A DNA stretch of 64,000 bases from Pseudomonas sp. A-RE-19 (GCF_019956555.1 NZ_JAHBDQ010000022.1:124001-188000), one strand, 5' to 3'; counted from the first letter of the stretch, positions 51,328 through 60,193 are shown. Notes: a model not told the origin generated them from the sequence alone. A program made the numbers and translations.

Positions 51328-51860
51328 GGCTTGGCCTCGTCGACCAGTGCCTGATACTTGGCCGCCAGTTTTTCGCGCCAGACTTGCTCGTCGATCACCC
51401 CGACGAATTTGTCGCGGATGATGCCCTTGGCGTCGATGAAGAAGGTTTCCGGTGCGCCATACACGCCGAGGTTCAGGCCCAGGGTGCCGGCATCGTCGCG
51501 GACGTCCAGTTGATAGGGGTTATGGAACTCGGCCAGCCACTTCAAGGCATCGGTGTTGACGTCCTTGTAATTGATGCCGTAGATCACCACGCCCTGCCCG
51601 GCCAGTTTATTCAGCACCGGGTGCTCGACCCGGCAGGAGATGCACCAGGTGCCCCAGACATTGACCAATGCCGGTTTACCCAGAATGTCCGCTTTGGTCA
51701 GGGTTTTGTCGCCCTGCACCGAGGGCAGCGAAAACTCCGGGAACGGTTTGTTGATCATCGCCGAAGGCAGCTCGGCCGGGTCCAGGTACAGACCGCGATA
51801 CAGAAAAACAGCGACTACCAGAAAAATCGCCAGTGGCAACAGCATCAACCAACGTCTCAT
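51324..51860 (-). CDS. dsbE: Thiol:disulfide interchange protein DsbE (CcmG)
   Basis: This membrane-tethered thioredoxin keeps apocytochrome c cysteines reduced. The 178 residues have an N-terminal anchor (5-22), then a thioredoxin fold with the active site WCISC (C73/C76) inside NVWGTWCISCRVEHP and the family loop GVYGAPETFFIDAKG with the cis-proline. It overlaps both neighbours by 4 bases. Confidence 0.96.
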   Translation of the reverse strand: MRRWLMLLPLAIFLVVAVFLYRGLYLDPAELPSAMINKPFPEFSLPSVQGDKTLTKADILGKPALVNVWGTWCISCRVEHPVLNKLAGQGVVIYGINYKDVNTDALKWLAEFHNPYQLDVRDDAGTLGLNLGVYGAPETFFIDAKGIIRDKFVGVIDEQVWREKLAAKYQALVDEAKP

Positions 51861-53860
51861 GCAGTGGCTCCCGTCATGCCGAGCGCTTCACGCACGCGGC
51901 TTTTCACCTTGACCCGATAACGACGATCCAGCGCCGCCAGCAACCCACCGAGCCCCGTGAGCAGCCCGCCGAACCAGATCCAGCGCACGAATGGCTTGAC
52001 GTGCACGCGAACCGCCCAGGCGCCCTCGCCCAACGGCTCGCCCAATGCGACGTAAAGGTCACGGGTGAAGCCGGCGTCGATCCCGGCTTCGGTCATCACC
52101 GAGTTCTGCACGGTATAGAGGCGTTTTTCCGGGTGCAGCACGCTGACTTCCTTGCCATCACGGATCACCCGTACGGTGCCCTTGTCGGAGGTGAAATTCG
52201 GCCCTTCGAAGTGCTTGGCGCCTTCGAATACGAAGTGGTAACCGGCCAGGTCCATGGACTCGCCCGGCGCCAGACGCAAGTCGCGCTCGGCACTGTTCTG
52301 GCTCGACAACACGACACCGAGGGCACACACGGCGATGCCCAAATGCGCGACCTGCATGCCCCAATAACTACGGGTCAGGGTCGGGAGGCCTTTGATCAGG
52401 CCTTTGTGGCGAGTCTTGTCGAAGATATCCCGCACACCGGCCAGCAACACCCAGGCAGCGAGCATGAAGGTCGCCAGCACCGCCCAGTTGAAGTCGCCAT
52501 AAGCAACGCCGGCCACCACGGCCAACGCGGCGCTACCCAGCAACACCGGGGTCAACATGCTCATCAGCCATTTGACCGGGGTGTCTTTCCAGCGCACCAG
52601 CATGCCGACCGCCATCACGACCATCAGCAACGCCATCAATGGAATGAACAGCGCGTTGAAGTACGGTGGGCCGACCGACAGCTTGGCACCGGTCATCGCA
52701 TCGAGAATCAGTGGATACAAGGTGCCGAGCAGGATCATCGAGGCCGCCACCACCAGCACCAGGTTGTTACCCAGCAGCAAGGTTTCCCGGGACCAGAGGT
52801 TGAAGCCAACGTGGCTCTTCACCACGGGAGCGCGCAGGGCGAACAGCGTCAGCGAGCCACCGACCACAAACAGCAGGAAGATCAGGATGAACACACCGCG
52901 CTCAGGATCGGACGCAAAGGCGTGCACCGAGGTCAGCACGCCGGAACGCACGAGGAAGGTCCCCAGCAAGCTCAGCGAGAACGCGGCGATGGCCAGCAAC
53001 ACCGTCCAGCTCTTGAATACGCCACGTTTTTCCGTGACCGCCAACGAGTGAATCAGCGCCGTGCCCACCAGCCATGGCATGAAGGAGGCGTTTTCCACCG
53101 GATCCCAGAACCACCAGCCGCCCCAGCCGAGTTCGTAGTAGGCCCACCACGAGCCCAACGTAATACCGATACCGAGGAAGGCCCAGGCGACAATCGTCCA
53201 CGGACGGGACCAGCGCGCCCACGCCGCATCGAGACGACCGCCCAGCAGCGCGGCGATGGCGAAGGCAAACGCCACGGAGAAACCGACATAGCCCATGTAC
53301 AGCATCGGCGGATGAACGATCAGGCCGATGTCTTGCAGCAACGGATTAAGGTCGCGACCATCCGCCGGTATCTGCGGCAGGATCCGGGCGAAAGGGTTGG
53401 ATGTCAGGATCAGGAACAGCAGGAAACCGGTGCTGATCATGCCCATCACCGCCAGCACCCGGGCCAGCATCACTTGCGGCAACTGCCGGGAAAACACCGA
53501 CACCGCGAAGGTCCAGCCGCCGAGGATCAACGCCCACAGCAGCAACGAACCTTCGTGAGCGCCCCAGACCGCGCTGAATTTGTAGTACCACGGCAGCGCG
53601 CTGTTGGAGTTACTGGCCACGTAAGCAACGGAGAAGTCGTCCGCCATGAACGCGTAAGTCAGGCAACCGAAGGCGAACAGCAAAAACGCGAACTGCCCCC
53701 ACGCGGCCGGCTGGGCCAGGCTCATCCACAAGCGGTCGCCGCGCCAGGCACCAAGCAACGGCACCACGGCCTGCACCAGTGCGAAACACAGCGCCAGAAT
53801 CATGGCCAGGTGGCCGAGTTCGGGGATAAACAGCCCTGAACCATAGAGAGCAGAAGTCAT
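51857..53860 (-). CDS. ccmF: Heme lyase CcmF
   Basis: CcmF attaches heme to apocytochrome c at the periplasmic face of the inner membrane. The 667-residue protein has about 15 membrane helices, the WWD heme motif in WGGWWFWDPVENASFMPWL, and conserved HxH-type residues such as HPPMLYMGYVG. Start ATG 53860 (MTSALYGSGLFIPELGH); the codon before is TTG. Its stop overlaps dsbE by 4 bases, in the standard ccm order. Confidence 0.97.
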   Translation of the reverse strand: MTSALYGSGLFIPELGHLAMILALCFALVQAVVPLLGAWRGDRLWMSLAQPAAWGQFAFLLFAFGCLTYAFMADDFSVAYVASNSNSALPWYYKFSAVWGAHEGSLLLWALILGGWTFAVSVFSRQLPQVMLARVLAVMGMISTGFLLFLILTSNPFARILPQIPADGRDLNPLLQDIGLIVHPPMLYMGYVGFSVAFAFAIAALLGGRLDAAWARWSRPWTIVAWAFLGIGITLGSWWAYYELGWGGWWFWDPVENASFMPWLVGTALIHSLAVTEKRGVFKSWTVLLAIAAFSLSLLGTFLVRSGVLTSVHAFASDPERGVFILIFLLFVVGGSLTLFALRAPVVKSHVGFNLWSRETLLLGNNLVLVVAASMILLGTLYPLILDAMTGAKLSVGPPYFNALFIPLMALLMVVMAVGMLVRWKDTPVKWLMSMLTPVLLGSAALAVVAGVAYGDFNWAVLATFMLAAWVLLAGVRDIFDKTRHKGLIKGLPTLTRSYWGMQVAHLGIAVCALGVVLSSQNSAERDLRLAPGESMDLAGYHFVFEGAKHFEGPNFTSDKGTVRVIRDGKEVSVLHPEKRLYTVQNSVMTEAGIDAGFTRDLYVALGEPLGEGAWAVRVHVKPFVRWIWFGGLLTGLGGLLAALDRRYRVKVKSRVREALGMTGATA

Positions 53861-53863
53861 CAA

Positions 53864-54319
53864 TTAACCCTCTTTCGCGGGAGTGGGTGCCGACTGACCG
53901 CTGTCTTTCAGCGCCTTGGTCACTTCCGGCGGCATGTACTTCTCGTCGTGCTTGGCCAGCACTTCATCGGCCACCACCACGCCGTCAGCGTTGAGCTTGC
54001 CGAGGGCAACGATGCCCTGCCCTTCGCGGAACAGGTCCGGAAGGATGCCGCGGTAGCTGATGGTCACGGATTTGTTGAAGTCGGTGACGATGAATTTCAC
54101 ATCCAGCGAATCGCCGGAACGTTGCAGCGAACCCTTCTCGACCATGCCGCCTGCACGAATGCGCGTGTCTTGCGGGGCTTCGCCGTTGGCGATCTGGGTC
54201 GGGGTGTAAAACAGATTGATGTTCTGCTGCAGGGCGCTCAGGGCCAGGCCGACAGCAGCGCCGACACCGACCAGGATCGCGAGAATGATGATAAGACGCT
54301 TTTTACGCAGCGGATTCAC
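53864..54319 (-). CDS. ccmE: Heme chaperone CcmE
   Basis: CcmE carries covalently bound heme from CcmABCD to CcmF. The 151 residues have an N-terminal membrane anchor (9-29), an OB-fold and the heme motif VLAKHDEKYMP, with H124 as the covalent ligand and Y128 as the axial ligand. Its Ala/Ser/Pro-rich tail is normal. It overlaps ccmD by 4 bases. Confidence 0.97.
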   Translation of the reverse strand: MNPLRKKRLIIILAILVGVGAAVGLALSALQQNINLFYTPTQIANGEAPQDTRIRAGGMVEKGSLQRSGDSLDVKFIVTDFNKSVTISYRGILPDLFREGQGIVALGKLNADGVVVADEVLAKHDEKYMPPEVTKALKDSGQSAPTPAKEG

Positions 54320-54492
54320 TTGCCGTTCTCCCGGCGCAGACGACGCGCCTCTTGTTGCAGATACCGCTTGCGGGCCAGGATCGGCACCGCCACGTTGAGG
54401 ACCAGCACCGCCAGGCTAATGCCATAGGCTGACCAGACATACAGGGCATGATGGCCCATGGCGAGGAAGTCGCCGAATGAAGCGAAACTCAT
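54316..54492 (-). CDS. ccmD: Heme exporter small subunit CcmD
   Basis: CcmD is a 58-residue single-helix protein needed for release of holo-CcmE from CcmABC. It begins MSFASFGDFLAMGHHALYVW, with the helix at about 18-38 and a basic tail (ARKRYLQQEARRLRREN). ATG 54492 was chosen; an in-frame extension of 14 codons lies inside ccmC. It overlaps its neighbours by 4 bases each. Confidence 0.94.
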   Translation of the reverse strand: MSFASFGDFLAMGHHALYVWSAYGISLAVLVLNVAVPILARKRYLQQEARRLRRENGK

Positions 54493-55244
54493 CGAGCGGC
54501 CTCCAGACTGTTCTGCACTTCGGCCTTGACCCAACTGGCACGGGCCTCGCGCTTGAGCACCTCAAGGCGCATGCGCAGCAACAGCACGGCGCCGAAGAAA
54601 CAGTAGAAACCCAACACCGTCAGCAGCAGTGGCAGCCACATCTCGGCGGGCATCGCCGGTTTTTCAGTGAGGGTGAAGGTCGCGCCCTGGTGCAGGGTGT
54701 TCCACCACTCCACCGAGTATTTGATGATCGGGATGTTGATCACGCCGACGATCGCCAATACCGCGCAGGCCTTGGCGGCACTGTCACGATTGCTGATGGC
54801 GTTGCCCAGCGCAATAAGACCGAAGTACAGAAACAGCAGAATAAGCATGGACGTAAGTCGCGCATCCCAGACCCACCACGAACCCCAGGTCGGTTTGCCC
54901 CAGATCGCACCGGTGACCAGCGCCACGGCGGTCATCCAGGCACCGATAGGGGCGGCGCATTGCAGGGCGACGTCGGCCAGTTTCATTTTCCAGACCAGCC
55001 CGACGATGCCGCACACGGCCAGCATCACGTAGATGGACTGCGCCAGCATGGCGGCGGGAACATGGATGTAAATGATGCGAAAGCTGTTGCCTTGCTGGTA
55101 GTCCGGCGGCGCGAAGGCCAGCCCCCAAACCACACCGATGCTGATCAGCAGCAACGCCGCGACGCTCAGCCACGGCAACAGTTTGCCACTGATACCGTAA
55201 AACCATTTGGGTGAGCCGAGCTTATGAAACCAGGTCCAGTTCAT
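54489..55244 (-). CDS. ccmC: Heme exporter permease CcmC
   Basis: CcmC binds heme and hands it to CcmE. The 251-residue protein has six membrane helices and the WWD motif in GKPTWGSWWVWDARLTSM, flanked by the histidine in IIYIHVPAAMLAQSIY. Start ATG 55244 (MNWTWFHKLGSPKWFYG) is preferred; an in-frame ATG four codons earlier is possible. About 93 bases separate it from ccmB, more than other gaps in the operon. Confidence 0.95.
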   Translation of the reverse strand: MNWTWFHKLGSPKWFYGISGKLLPWLSVAALLLISIGVVWGLAFAPPDYQQGNSFRIIYIHVPAAMLAQSIYVMLAVCGIVGLVWKMKLADVALQCAAPIGAWMTAVALVTGAIWGKPTWGSWWVWDARLTSMLILLFLYFGLIALGNAISNRDSAAKACAVLAIVGVINIPIIKYSVEWWNTLHQGATFTLTEKPAMPAEMWLPLLLTVLGFYCFFGAVLLLRMRLEVLKREARASWVKAEVQNSLEAAR

Positions 55245-55337
55245 TGCTGTTTCCATCACGGTGCTCTTCGCTGTGAAGAGCCGAAGGGTCTGCCTTTCTT
55301 CAAAAAGAAGTGGTTAAAAAATAACCAGGCCTCATTA

Positions 55338-56006
55338 TTATTCGCCGACGCTGATCTTCAGGCCAGCAGCGATTGCAAAAGGTGTCAGGGTTATCGCCAG
55401 GGCGGTCAGGCTACCAAGCCACAAGAGATAACCGGTCGCCGGCATGCCCTGCAATGCCGCCTGCAAGGCGCCACTGCCGAGGATCAACACCGGGATGTAC
55501 AGCGGCAGAATCAGCAGCGCCAGCAACAGGCCACCACGTTTCAATCCTACCGTCAGCGCTGCGCCCACCGCACCGAGCAGGCTCAGTACCGGTGTACCCA
55601 GCAATAAAGAAAGCAGCAACACCGGCAGACAAGCGGCAGGCAAACCGAGCATCAACGCCAGCAAAGGTGCGAGCAAAACCAGGGCCAAGCCGGAAAAGGC
55701 CCAGTGTGCCAGTACTTTGGCCAGCACCAGAAGAGGCAGGGGGTGCGACGAAAGGACCCACTGCTCAAGCGATCCGTCTTCGAAATCACTGCGGAAAAGC
55801 CCGTCCAGCGAGAGCAAAACCGATAAAAGCGCCGCCACCCAGACCAGCCCCGGGGACAAGGTTTGCAACAATTGAGTCTCCGGACCGACCGCCAGCGGGA
55901 ACAAGGAGACGACGATGGCGAAGAACACCAGCGGGTTCGCCAATTCGGCAGGACGGCGGAACAGCAAACGTGCCTCGCGGGCGACCAACAGGCCGAAAAC
56001 ACTCAT
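55338..56006 (-). CDS. ccmB: Heme exporter protein CcmB
   Basis: CcmB is the six-helix permease of the CcmAB ABC transporter. The 222 residues contain the family features FARREARLLFRRPAEL-like start (VAREARLLFRRPAELANPLV), FEDGSLEQWVLSSHPLPLL and GTPVLSLLGAVGAALTVGLK. It overlaps ccmA by 4 bases, so ATPase and permease are made together. Confidence 0.96.
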   Translation of the reverse strand: MSVFGLLVAREARLLFRRPAELANPLVFFAIVVSLFPLAVGPETQLLQTLSPGLVWVAALLSVLLSLDGLFRSDFEDGSLEQWVLSSHPLPLLVLAKVLAHWAFSGLALVLLAPLLALMLGLPAACLPVLLLSLLLGTPVLSLLGAVGAALTVGLKRGGLLLALLILPLYIPVLILGSGALQAALQGMPATGYLLWLGSLTALAITLTPFAIAAGLKISVGE

Positions 56007-56638
56007 ACGGCCCAGTTCCCCAAATCAATGTCGCGATAGCCGGCCGGCATCCGGGTCAGCGTGTGGTGAGTGGTCAGCACCACCATGCCGCCCCGCTCAC
56101 AGTGTGCGGCCAAGTGCTCTTCGAGTTGCGCCACGCCTTGTTTGTCGAGCGCGGTGAACGGCTCGTCGAGGATCCACAGCGGAGGACTGTCCAGGTACAA
56201 CCGCGCCAAGGCCACGCGACGTTGCTGGCCGGCAGACAGGGTGTGACAGGGAACATCCTCGAAACCGCGCAGCCCGACAGCCGTCAGCGCCTGCCAGATC
56301 GCCTCATGGGAGGCCGGTTGATGCAAGGCGCATAGCCAACTGAGGTTTTCCTCGGGGGTCAGCAGATCTTTGATGCCGGCGGCATGGCCAATCCACAGCA
56401 GATTACGCGCCAGTTCGCTGCGTTGCTCGTTCAGAGGCTGCCCGTTTAGCAATACTTGACCGGCGGTCGGGTGCATCAAACCGCAAAGCAGACGTAAAAG
56501 GCTGGTCTTGCCACTGCCGTTAGGGCCGCTGATTTGCAACATTTCGCCACTGGCCAGTCTCAATTCGAGATTTTCGAAGAGCAGCCGAAGGTCTCGCTCA
56601 CAGGCAAGGGCAACGGTTTGCAGGACAGGACTGGTCAA
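56003..56638 (-). CDS. ccmA: Heme exporter ATP-binding protein CcmA
   Basis: CcmA is the 211-residue ABC ATPase of the CcmABCD release complex. The Walker A is GPNGSGKTSLLRLLCG, the signature LSAGQQRRVALARLYL and Walker B LWILDEPF are intact. It is the first gene of the ccm operon; a gap of about 197 bases separates it from the divergent fliK-like gene. The likely operon promoter lies in that gap, though no clean sigma70 box stands out. Confidence 0.97.
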   Translation of the reverse strand: MTSPVLQTVALACERDLRLLFENLELRLASGEMLQISGPNGSGKTSLLRLLCGLMHPTAGQVLLNGQPLNEQRSELARNLLWIGHAAGIKDLLTPEENLSWLCALHQPASHEAIWQALTAVGLRGFEDVPCHTLSAGQQRRVALARLYLDSPPLWILDEPFTALDKQGVAQLEEHLAAHCERGGMVVLTTHHTLTRMPAGYRDIDLGNWAV

Positions 56639-56835
56639 GAGATCACGGGCCTTTTGAGGTTCAAGTCGGCAGTGGAGCGGCCGCTAAAGAGATGCAGGAT
56701 AGATGCATTGGCGGCCCGGTCTAGAGAGCTGCGTCAATCAATTGCAATGTTTTTAGCGCCCAGAAGCAACGGGGCGGCATTATACATGCCATGCCCGACT
56801 CTAAAGAGCGCAATTTCCACAGGTTGTGACCGCAT

Positions 56836-58410
56836 ATGACAGGCGAAATGAACATCCTCCCACTCCCGCAGACCACACCCGCGACTTCACGTGCGCTGGT
56901 GGTCAGCGGCGAGTTGCTCAAGCTGCTGACGCCGATGGAGGGCCTGATCACGGCCGGTCAGACCGCCAAAGCCGAAGTGCTGTCGCTCAAACAGGCGGAT
57001 CAGACCTTTCAACTGTTGCTCAAGGTCACGCTCGACAGCGGCCGTCAGACCACGGTCCAGGCCACCAGTACTCAACCGTTGCCTCAGGGCACCAGCCTGG
57101 CGATCACCCAGCCATCGGCGGGCAGTCTGGCGGTCACGGTGCAACAGGCCATCGCCTCCAGCGTCGCGACCCTCACTCGTATCGACACGGCGCAACTGCC
57201 GGTCGGCACCTTGCTGCAAGGCAAAGTGCTGACTTCTCAGGTCATGCCACAGGTGCCGGGCCAGCCGACGGTGTTTCGCTCGATGGTGAGCCTGCTCAAC
57301 ACGGCGCTGAGCGGCAGCACGCTGAGCATCGACAGCCCGACGCCACTGCGCATCGGTACATTGCTGAGCGCCCTGGTGCAGGACACCCAGACCCTGAAAT
57401 TCGTCCCGTTGAGCAGCCGCCAGGAACAGTTGGCGGTGACGCAACAGCTGGTCAGCCAACAAAGTCGCCAGGGTTCTCTGGATGGCTTGATCAAAGTCCT
57501 GCAAAACCTGCCGCCGTCGGATCAGACCTCCAGCGACCTGCGCGTCGCCGTGGACAAACTGCTGGCCGGCCTGCCGGACGTTCAGCAATTGAGTACCCCC
57601 AAGGGCCTGGCCCAGGCGTTGGCCAACAGCGGCCTGTTCCTCGAAGCCAAATTGCTGACCGGACAAAACCCGACGCTGACACCAGACATGAAAGGCGACC
57701 TGCTCAAACTGATCGCACAACTGACCCCGGGCCTGCCGGCCAACACGAATCTCAATGCAATCATTGCCGCCAATACGCTGGCGCAAGCGCTACCCAGTTT
57801 CGTGCGCAGCGCACTGGGCATGCTGGGGCAAGTCAGCGCCAAACCGCAGCCGACCAGTTTCCCCCTGCCCTCGCGCCTGCTGCAAAGTCAGGACGGTGAA
57901 GGCGATCTGGAGCACTTGCTGCGCCTGGCAGCAGCAGCCGTCTCGCGCCTGCAAAGCCATCAACTGTCGAGCCTGGAACAGACCGGCGTCACCGACGACG
58001 GTCGCCTGCTCAGCACCTGGCAGCTGGAAATCCCCATGCGCAACCTGCAGGACATCGTGCCGTTGCAGGTCAAATTCCAGCGCGAAGAAGCGCCCGAAAA
58101 AGAACAACCCCACGAGCGCCGCGACGAGCGTGAACCGAAACAACAAGTGTGGCGAGTCGATCTGGCGTTCGACATGGAACCGCTGGGGCCGTTGCAGATT
58201 CAGGCCCAGTTGATCAAGGGCAGCCTCTCCAGTCAGCTGTGGGCCGAGCGGCCGTACACCGCCAGCCTGATCGAAAGCAATCTGGCCGGGCTGCGTGAAC
58301 GCCTGCTGGCGTCAGGCCTGAACGTCGGCGATCTGGATTGCCACCTCGGCACGCCGCCACAAGGCCCCCAAACCCGTCTCGAACAACGCTGGGTCGACGA
58401 AACCGCATGA
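56836..58410 (+). CDS. Flagellar hook-length control protein FliK-type
   Basis: The 524-residue protein is rich in Gln, Leu, Thr and Ser and has the FliK C-terminal domain at about 370-480 (WRVDLAFDMEPLGPLQIQAQ and SSQLWAERPYTASLIESNLA). FliK-type proteins measure hook or needle length and switch export specificity. Here it is followed, with a 4-base overlap, by a FlhB-C-like gene that could be its partner switch. It is not in the main fliK locus, so it is a second, fliK-like copy or has a separate role. An ATG 4 codons later (56848) is also possible. Confidence 0.87.
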   Translation: MTGEMNILPLPQTTPATSRALVVSGELLKLLTPMEGLITAGQTAKAEVLSLKQADQTFQLLLKVTLDSGRQTTVQATSTQPLPQGTSLAITQPSAGSLAVTVQQAIASSVATLTRIDTAQLPVGTLLQGKVLTSQVMPQVPGQPTVFRSMVSLLNTALSGSTLSIDSPTPLRIGTLLSALVQDTQTLKFVPLSSRQEQLAVTQQLVSQQSRQGSLDGLIKVLQNLPPSDQTSSDLRVAVDKLLAGLPDVQQLSTPKGLAQALANSGLFLEAKLLTGQNPTLTPDMKGDLLKLIAQLTPGLPANTNLNAIIAANTLAQALPSFVRSALGMLGQVSAKPQPTSFPLPSRLLQSQDGEGDLEHLLRLAAAAVSRLQSHQLSSLEQTGVTDDGRLLSTWQLEIPMRNLQDIVPLQVKFQREEAPEKEQPHERRDEREPKQQVWRVDLAFDMEPLGPLQIQAQLIKGSLSSQLWAERPYTASLIESNLAGLRERLLASGLNVGDLDCHLGTPPQGPQTRLEQRWVDETA

Positions 58411-58736
58411 ACGAAACCACCGCACCGCGCCAGGCCATCGCCCTCAAATACGACGGCAGCCACGCCCCGACCCTCACGGCCAAAGGTGACGAAGAACTGG
58501 CCGAAGAAATTCTGCGGATTGCCCGCGATTACGAAGTGCCGATTTACGAAAACGCCGAGCTGGTAAAACTGCTGGCGCGAATGGAATTGGGGGAGAGTAT
58601 TCCGCAAGAGTTGTACCGCACGATTGCCGAGATCATTGCGTTTGCGTGGAATTTGAAGGGTAAGTTTCCGGCGGGGCATGATTCGGAGGTGGGGATGATG
58701 GAGAAGGACATTACCGAGCGCGGGGATGATTATTGA
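58407..58736 (+). CDS. flhB2: FlhB C-terminal-like protein (FlhB2, EscU/YscU/HrcU switch family)
   Basis: The 109-residue protein matches the cytoplasmic C-terminal domain of FlhB/EscU export switches: AIALKYDGSHAPTLTAKGDE, then IYENAELVKLLARMELGESI and LYRTIAEIIAFAWNL. The autocleavage NPTH motif and the membrane domain are absent. It overlaps fliK by ATGA and probably works with it. The role of such stand-alone proteins is not well defined. Its last 40 codons and the downstream hairpin are duplicated at 59575-59834. Confidence 0.88.
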   Translation: MNETTAPRQAIALKYDGSHAPTLTAKGDEELAEEILRIARDYEVPIYENAELVKLLARMELGESIPQELYRTIAEIIAFAWNLKGKFPAGHDSEVGMMEKDITERGDDY

Positions 58737-58887
58737 ATCTTTGTTGAATGCAAAAAGATCGCAGCCTCGTTGCACTCGACAGCTCCTACATTGGGACGGT
58801 GTACGCCCTGTAGGAGCTGTCGAGTGAAACGAGGCTGCGATCTTTTGATCTATTCAGTTCTTGTGCAACTTACTCATCAACTCTGCC
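58617..58887. repeat. Direct repeat A (flhB2 end, hairpin and gene tail)
   Basis: These 271 bases match 59575-59834 in the same orientation: flhB2 codons from RTIAEII onwards, the intergenic hairpin and the shared AELMSKLHKN tail of the next minus-strand gene. Identity is highest from the flhB2 stop to the hairpin. Confidence 0.85.
58755..58846. repeat. Type-IV hairpin repeat, copy A
   Basis: AAGATCGCAGCCTCGTTGCA and an inverted copy (CGAAACGAGGCTGCGATCTT-like) pair over about 35 bases around a short spacer. It lies inside the duplicated segment A. Confidence 0.85.
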
Positions 58888-59375
58888 GGCGTCACGTTAT
58901 CAGACCTGAAAATGCGCAAAAGCCTGAGACTGCGACCGACAATCAAACCATTGATAAGGCCAGCCCCCAGTGCCGACCATCCAACCGCCGACACTTCATT
59001 GGCCAGTTCCGGATACATGGCCGCTTGGTAACCACCGTAATAGCGCCAGGCAAAAAAGCCCCAATACACGATCAGCACCTTGATCGTGCCACCCAGCACC
59101 AAACGCTCCCCCTCGCGCTCCACGTTTTGGTACGAGTAAAAGCGCAACGCCAGAAACCATCCTGCCAGTAACCCCAGCGCATAGGCCAAGATCGGGATTG
59201 CAAAACCCTGGGAGAGTTTCAGCGAGGTCAGGGAAATGGCGACAAATATCGCTGGTGTGATTTGCAAAGACCTTTTCGACTCATGATTCTTGAAGCAGGC
59301 AATGACACCGTAATAAGTCAGGATACAAAAGACCGCATAAACCCACAGCGGTGTACCACGCAAAATATCGAGCAT
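58854..59375 (-). CDS. Hypothetical membrane protein, captured between direct repeats
   Basis: I do not recognise a named family. The 173 residues have about five hydrophobic segments (9-25, 41-53, 58-77, 100-117 and 130-147) and an Arg-rich cytosolic loop (GRSLRLLRIFR). The last ten residues (AELMSKLHKN) are nearly identical to those of the DUF2802 gene downstream, and lie in repeat A, so the gene end is a recombination joint. ATG 59375 has a strong AAGGAGG site 3-5 bases upstream. Its function is unknown. Confidence 0.78.
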   Translation of the reverse strand: MLDILRGTPLWVYAVFCILTYYGVIACFKNHESKRSLQITPAIFVAISLTSLKLSQGFAIPILAYALGLLAGWFLALRFYSYQNVEREGERLVLGGTIKVLIVYWGFFAWRYYGGYQAAMYPELANEVSAVGWSALGAGLINGLIVGRSLRLLRIFRSDNVTPAELMSKLHKN

Positions 59376-59574
59376 AGGCCTCCTTGGCACTGCACATGTC
59401 TGAAACAGCGTCGATGATCAGCAACGATGGCATGTTGATTGCGATCAACAAGCTACTGATCGCTGATTGCGATTACAAGCCGGCGAAATCCGAAAAAACT
59501 ATAGGCTGGAGACTACGACAGCGTAATCCTGGTCTGAGGACGGGCGATGACGGGGTGAAGTCATTCTGAAGATT

Positions 59575-59683
59575 CGCACGATTGCCGAGATCATTGCGTT
59601 TACCTGGAATCTGAAGGTTCCCGGAGGGGTAGGATCCACCGAGGGTGGAGAAGAATGTCACCGAACGCGGGGATGATTATTGA
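59575..59683 (+). pseudogene. Decayed 3' fragment of flhB2 (copy in repeat B)
   Basis: The sequence CGCACGATTGCCGAGATCAT starts like flhB2 RTIAEIIAF, but indels break the frame after about 14 codons; the GGGGATGATTATTGA ending matches flhB2. No start codon, ribosome site or full domain is present. Confidence 0.75.
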
Positions 59684-59699
59684 ATCTTTGTTGAATGCA

Positions 59700-59794
59700 A
59701 AAAGATCGCAGCCTCGTTGCACTCGACAGCTCCTACATTGGAATGGTGTACGCCCTGTAGGAGCTGTCGAGTGAAACGAGGCTGCGATCTTTTG
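59700..59794. repeat. Type-IV hairpin repeat, copy B
   Basis: It differs from copy A in only a few bases of the loop (GGAATGG against GGGACGG). This suggests a young duplication. Confidence 0.85.
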
Positions 59795-59800
59795 ATTTTT

Positions 59801-60193
59801 TCAGTTTCTGTGCAACTTACTCATCAACTCCGCCTCAGCCTGGGTCAACCCGCAAGACTGGGTCAGCTCATCGACGCTAGCCCCCATCCCCACCAGGCGT
59901 GCTGCCTGAGCGAATGAAAGGCTCGACGGATCACGCTGTTCCAATTGAGCGAGTTTGTCCGGCAACGGGCCGACGACCGCGCGCAGTTCGTGCAGGTCTT
60001 CACCCATGCGCACGTTGCCGCTCTGGTAGTCGTCGACGCGTTTGGCCAGGTCTTTGATGCGCTGATCGCGCAACGCATCGCCCTTGGCCTGTTGTACGGC
60101 GATCTGCCTTTGAGCGCGGATGTACGCCAGGAACATCGCCAGCGTGCCTGCCCAGAAGAGGAACAGGACAATGACAGCCACCTCAAGAATCAA
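59801..60193 (-). CDS. DUF2802 domain-containing protein
   Basis: The 130-residue protein has one N-terminal membrane helix (about 4-24), a coiled-coil-like segment (AQRQIAVQQAKGDALRDQRI) and the DUF2802 C-terminal part (QAARLVGMGASVDELTQSCG), which resembles a helix-turn-helix. Its function is unknown, but it follows cheW in the motility cluster in pseudomonads, hinting at a role in chemotaxis or motility. It abuts the cheW stop at 60194. Its last residues lie in repeat B. Confidence 0.88.
   Translation of the reverse strand: MILEVAVIVLFLFWAGTLAMFLAYIRAQRQIAVQQAKGDALRDQRIKDLAKRVDDYQSGNVRMGEDLHELRAVVGPLPDKLAQLEQRDPSSLSFAQAARLVGMGASVDELTQSCGLTQAEAELMSKLHRN

Larger units (their letters stand above)
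59575..59834. repeat. Direct repeat B (decayed flhB2 end, hairpin and DUF2802 tail)
   Basis: This is the partner of repeat A, 958 bases further on. The hairpin and surroundings are almost identical; the flhB2 part has diverged. It contains the real 3' end of the DUF2802 gene. Confidence 0.85.

Noticed and set aside
51833..53839. 668-codon open frame antisense to ccmF
   Set aside because: It runs opposite the well-supported ccmF, and its Arg/His/Gln-rich translation is a typical shadow.
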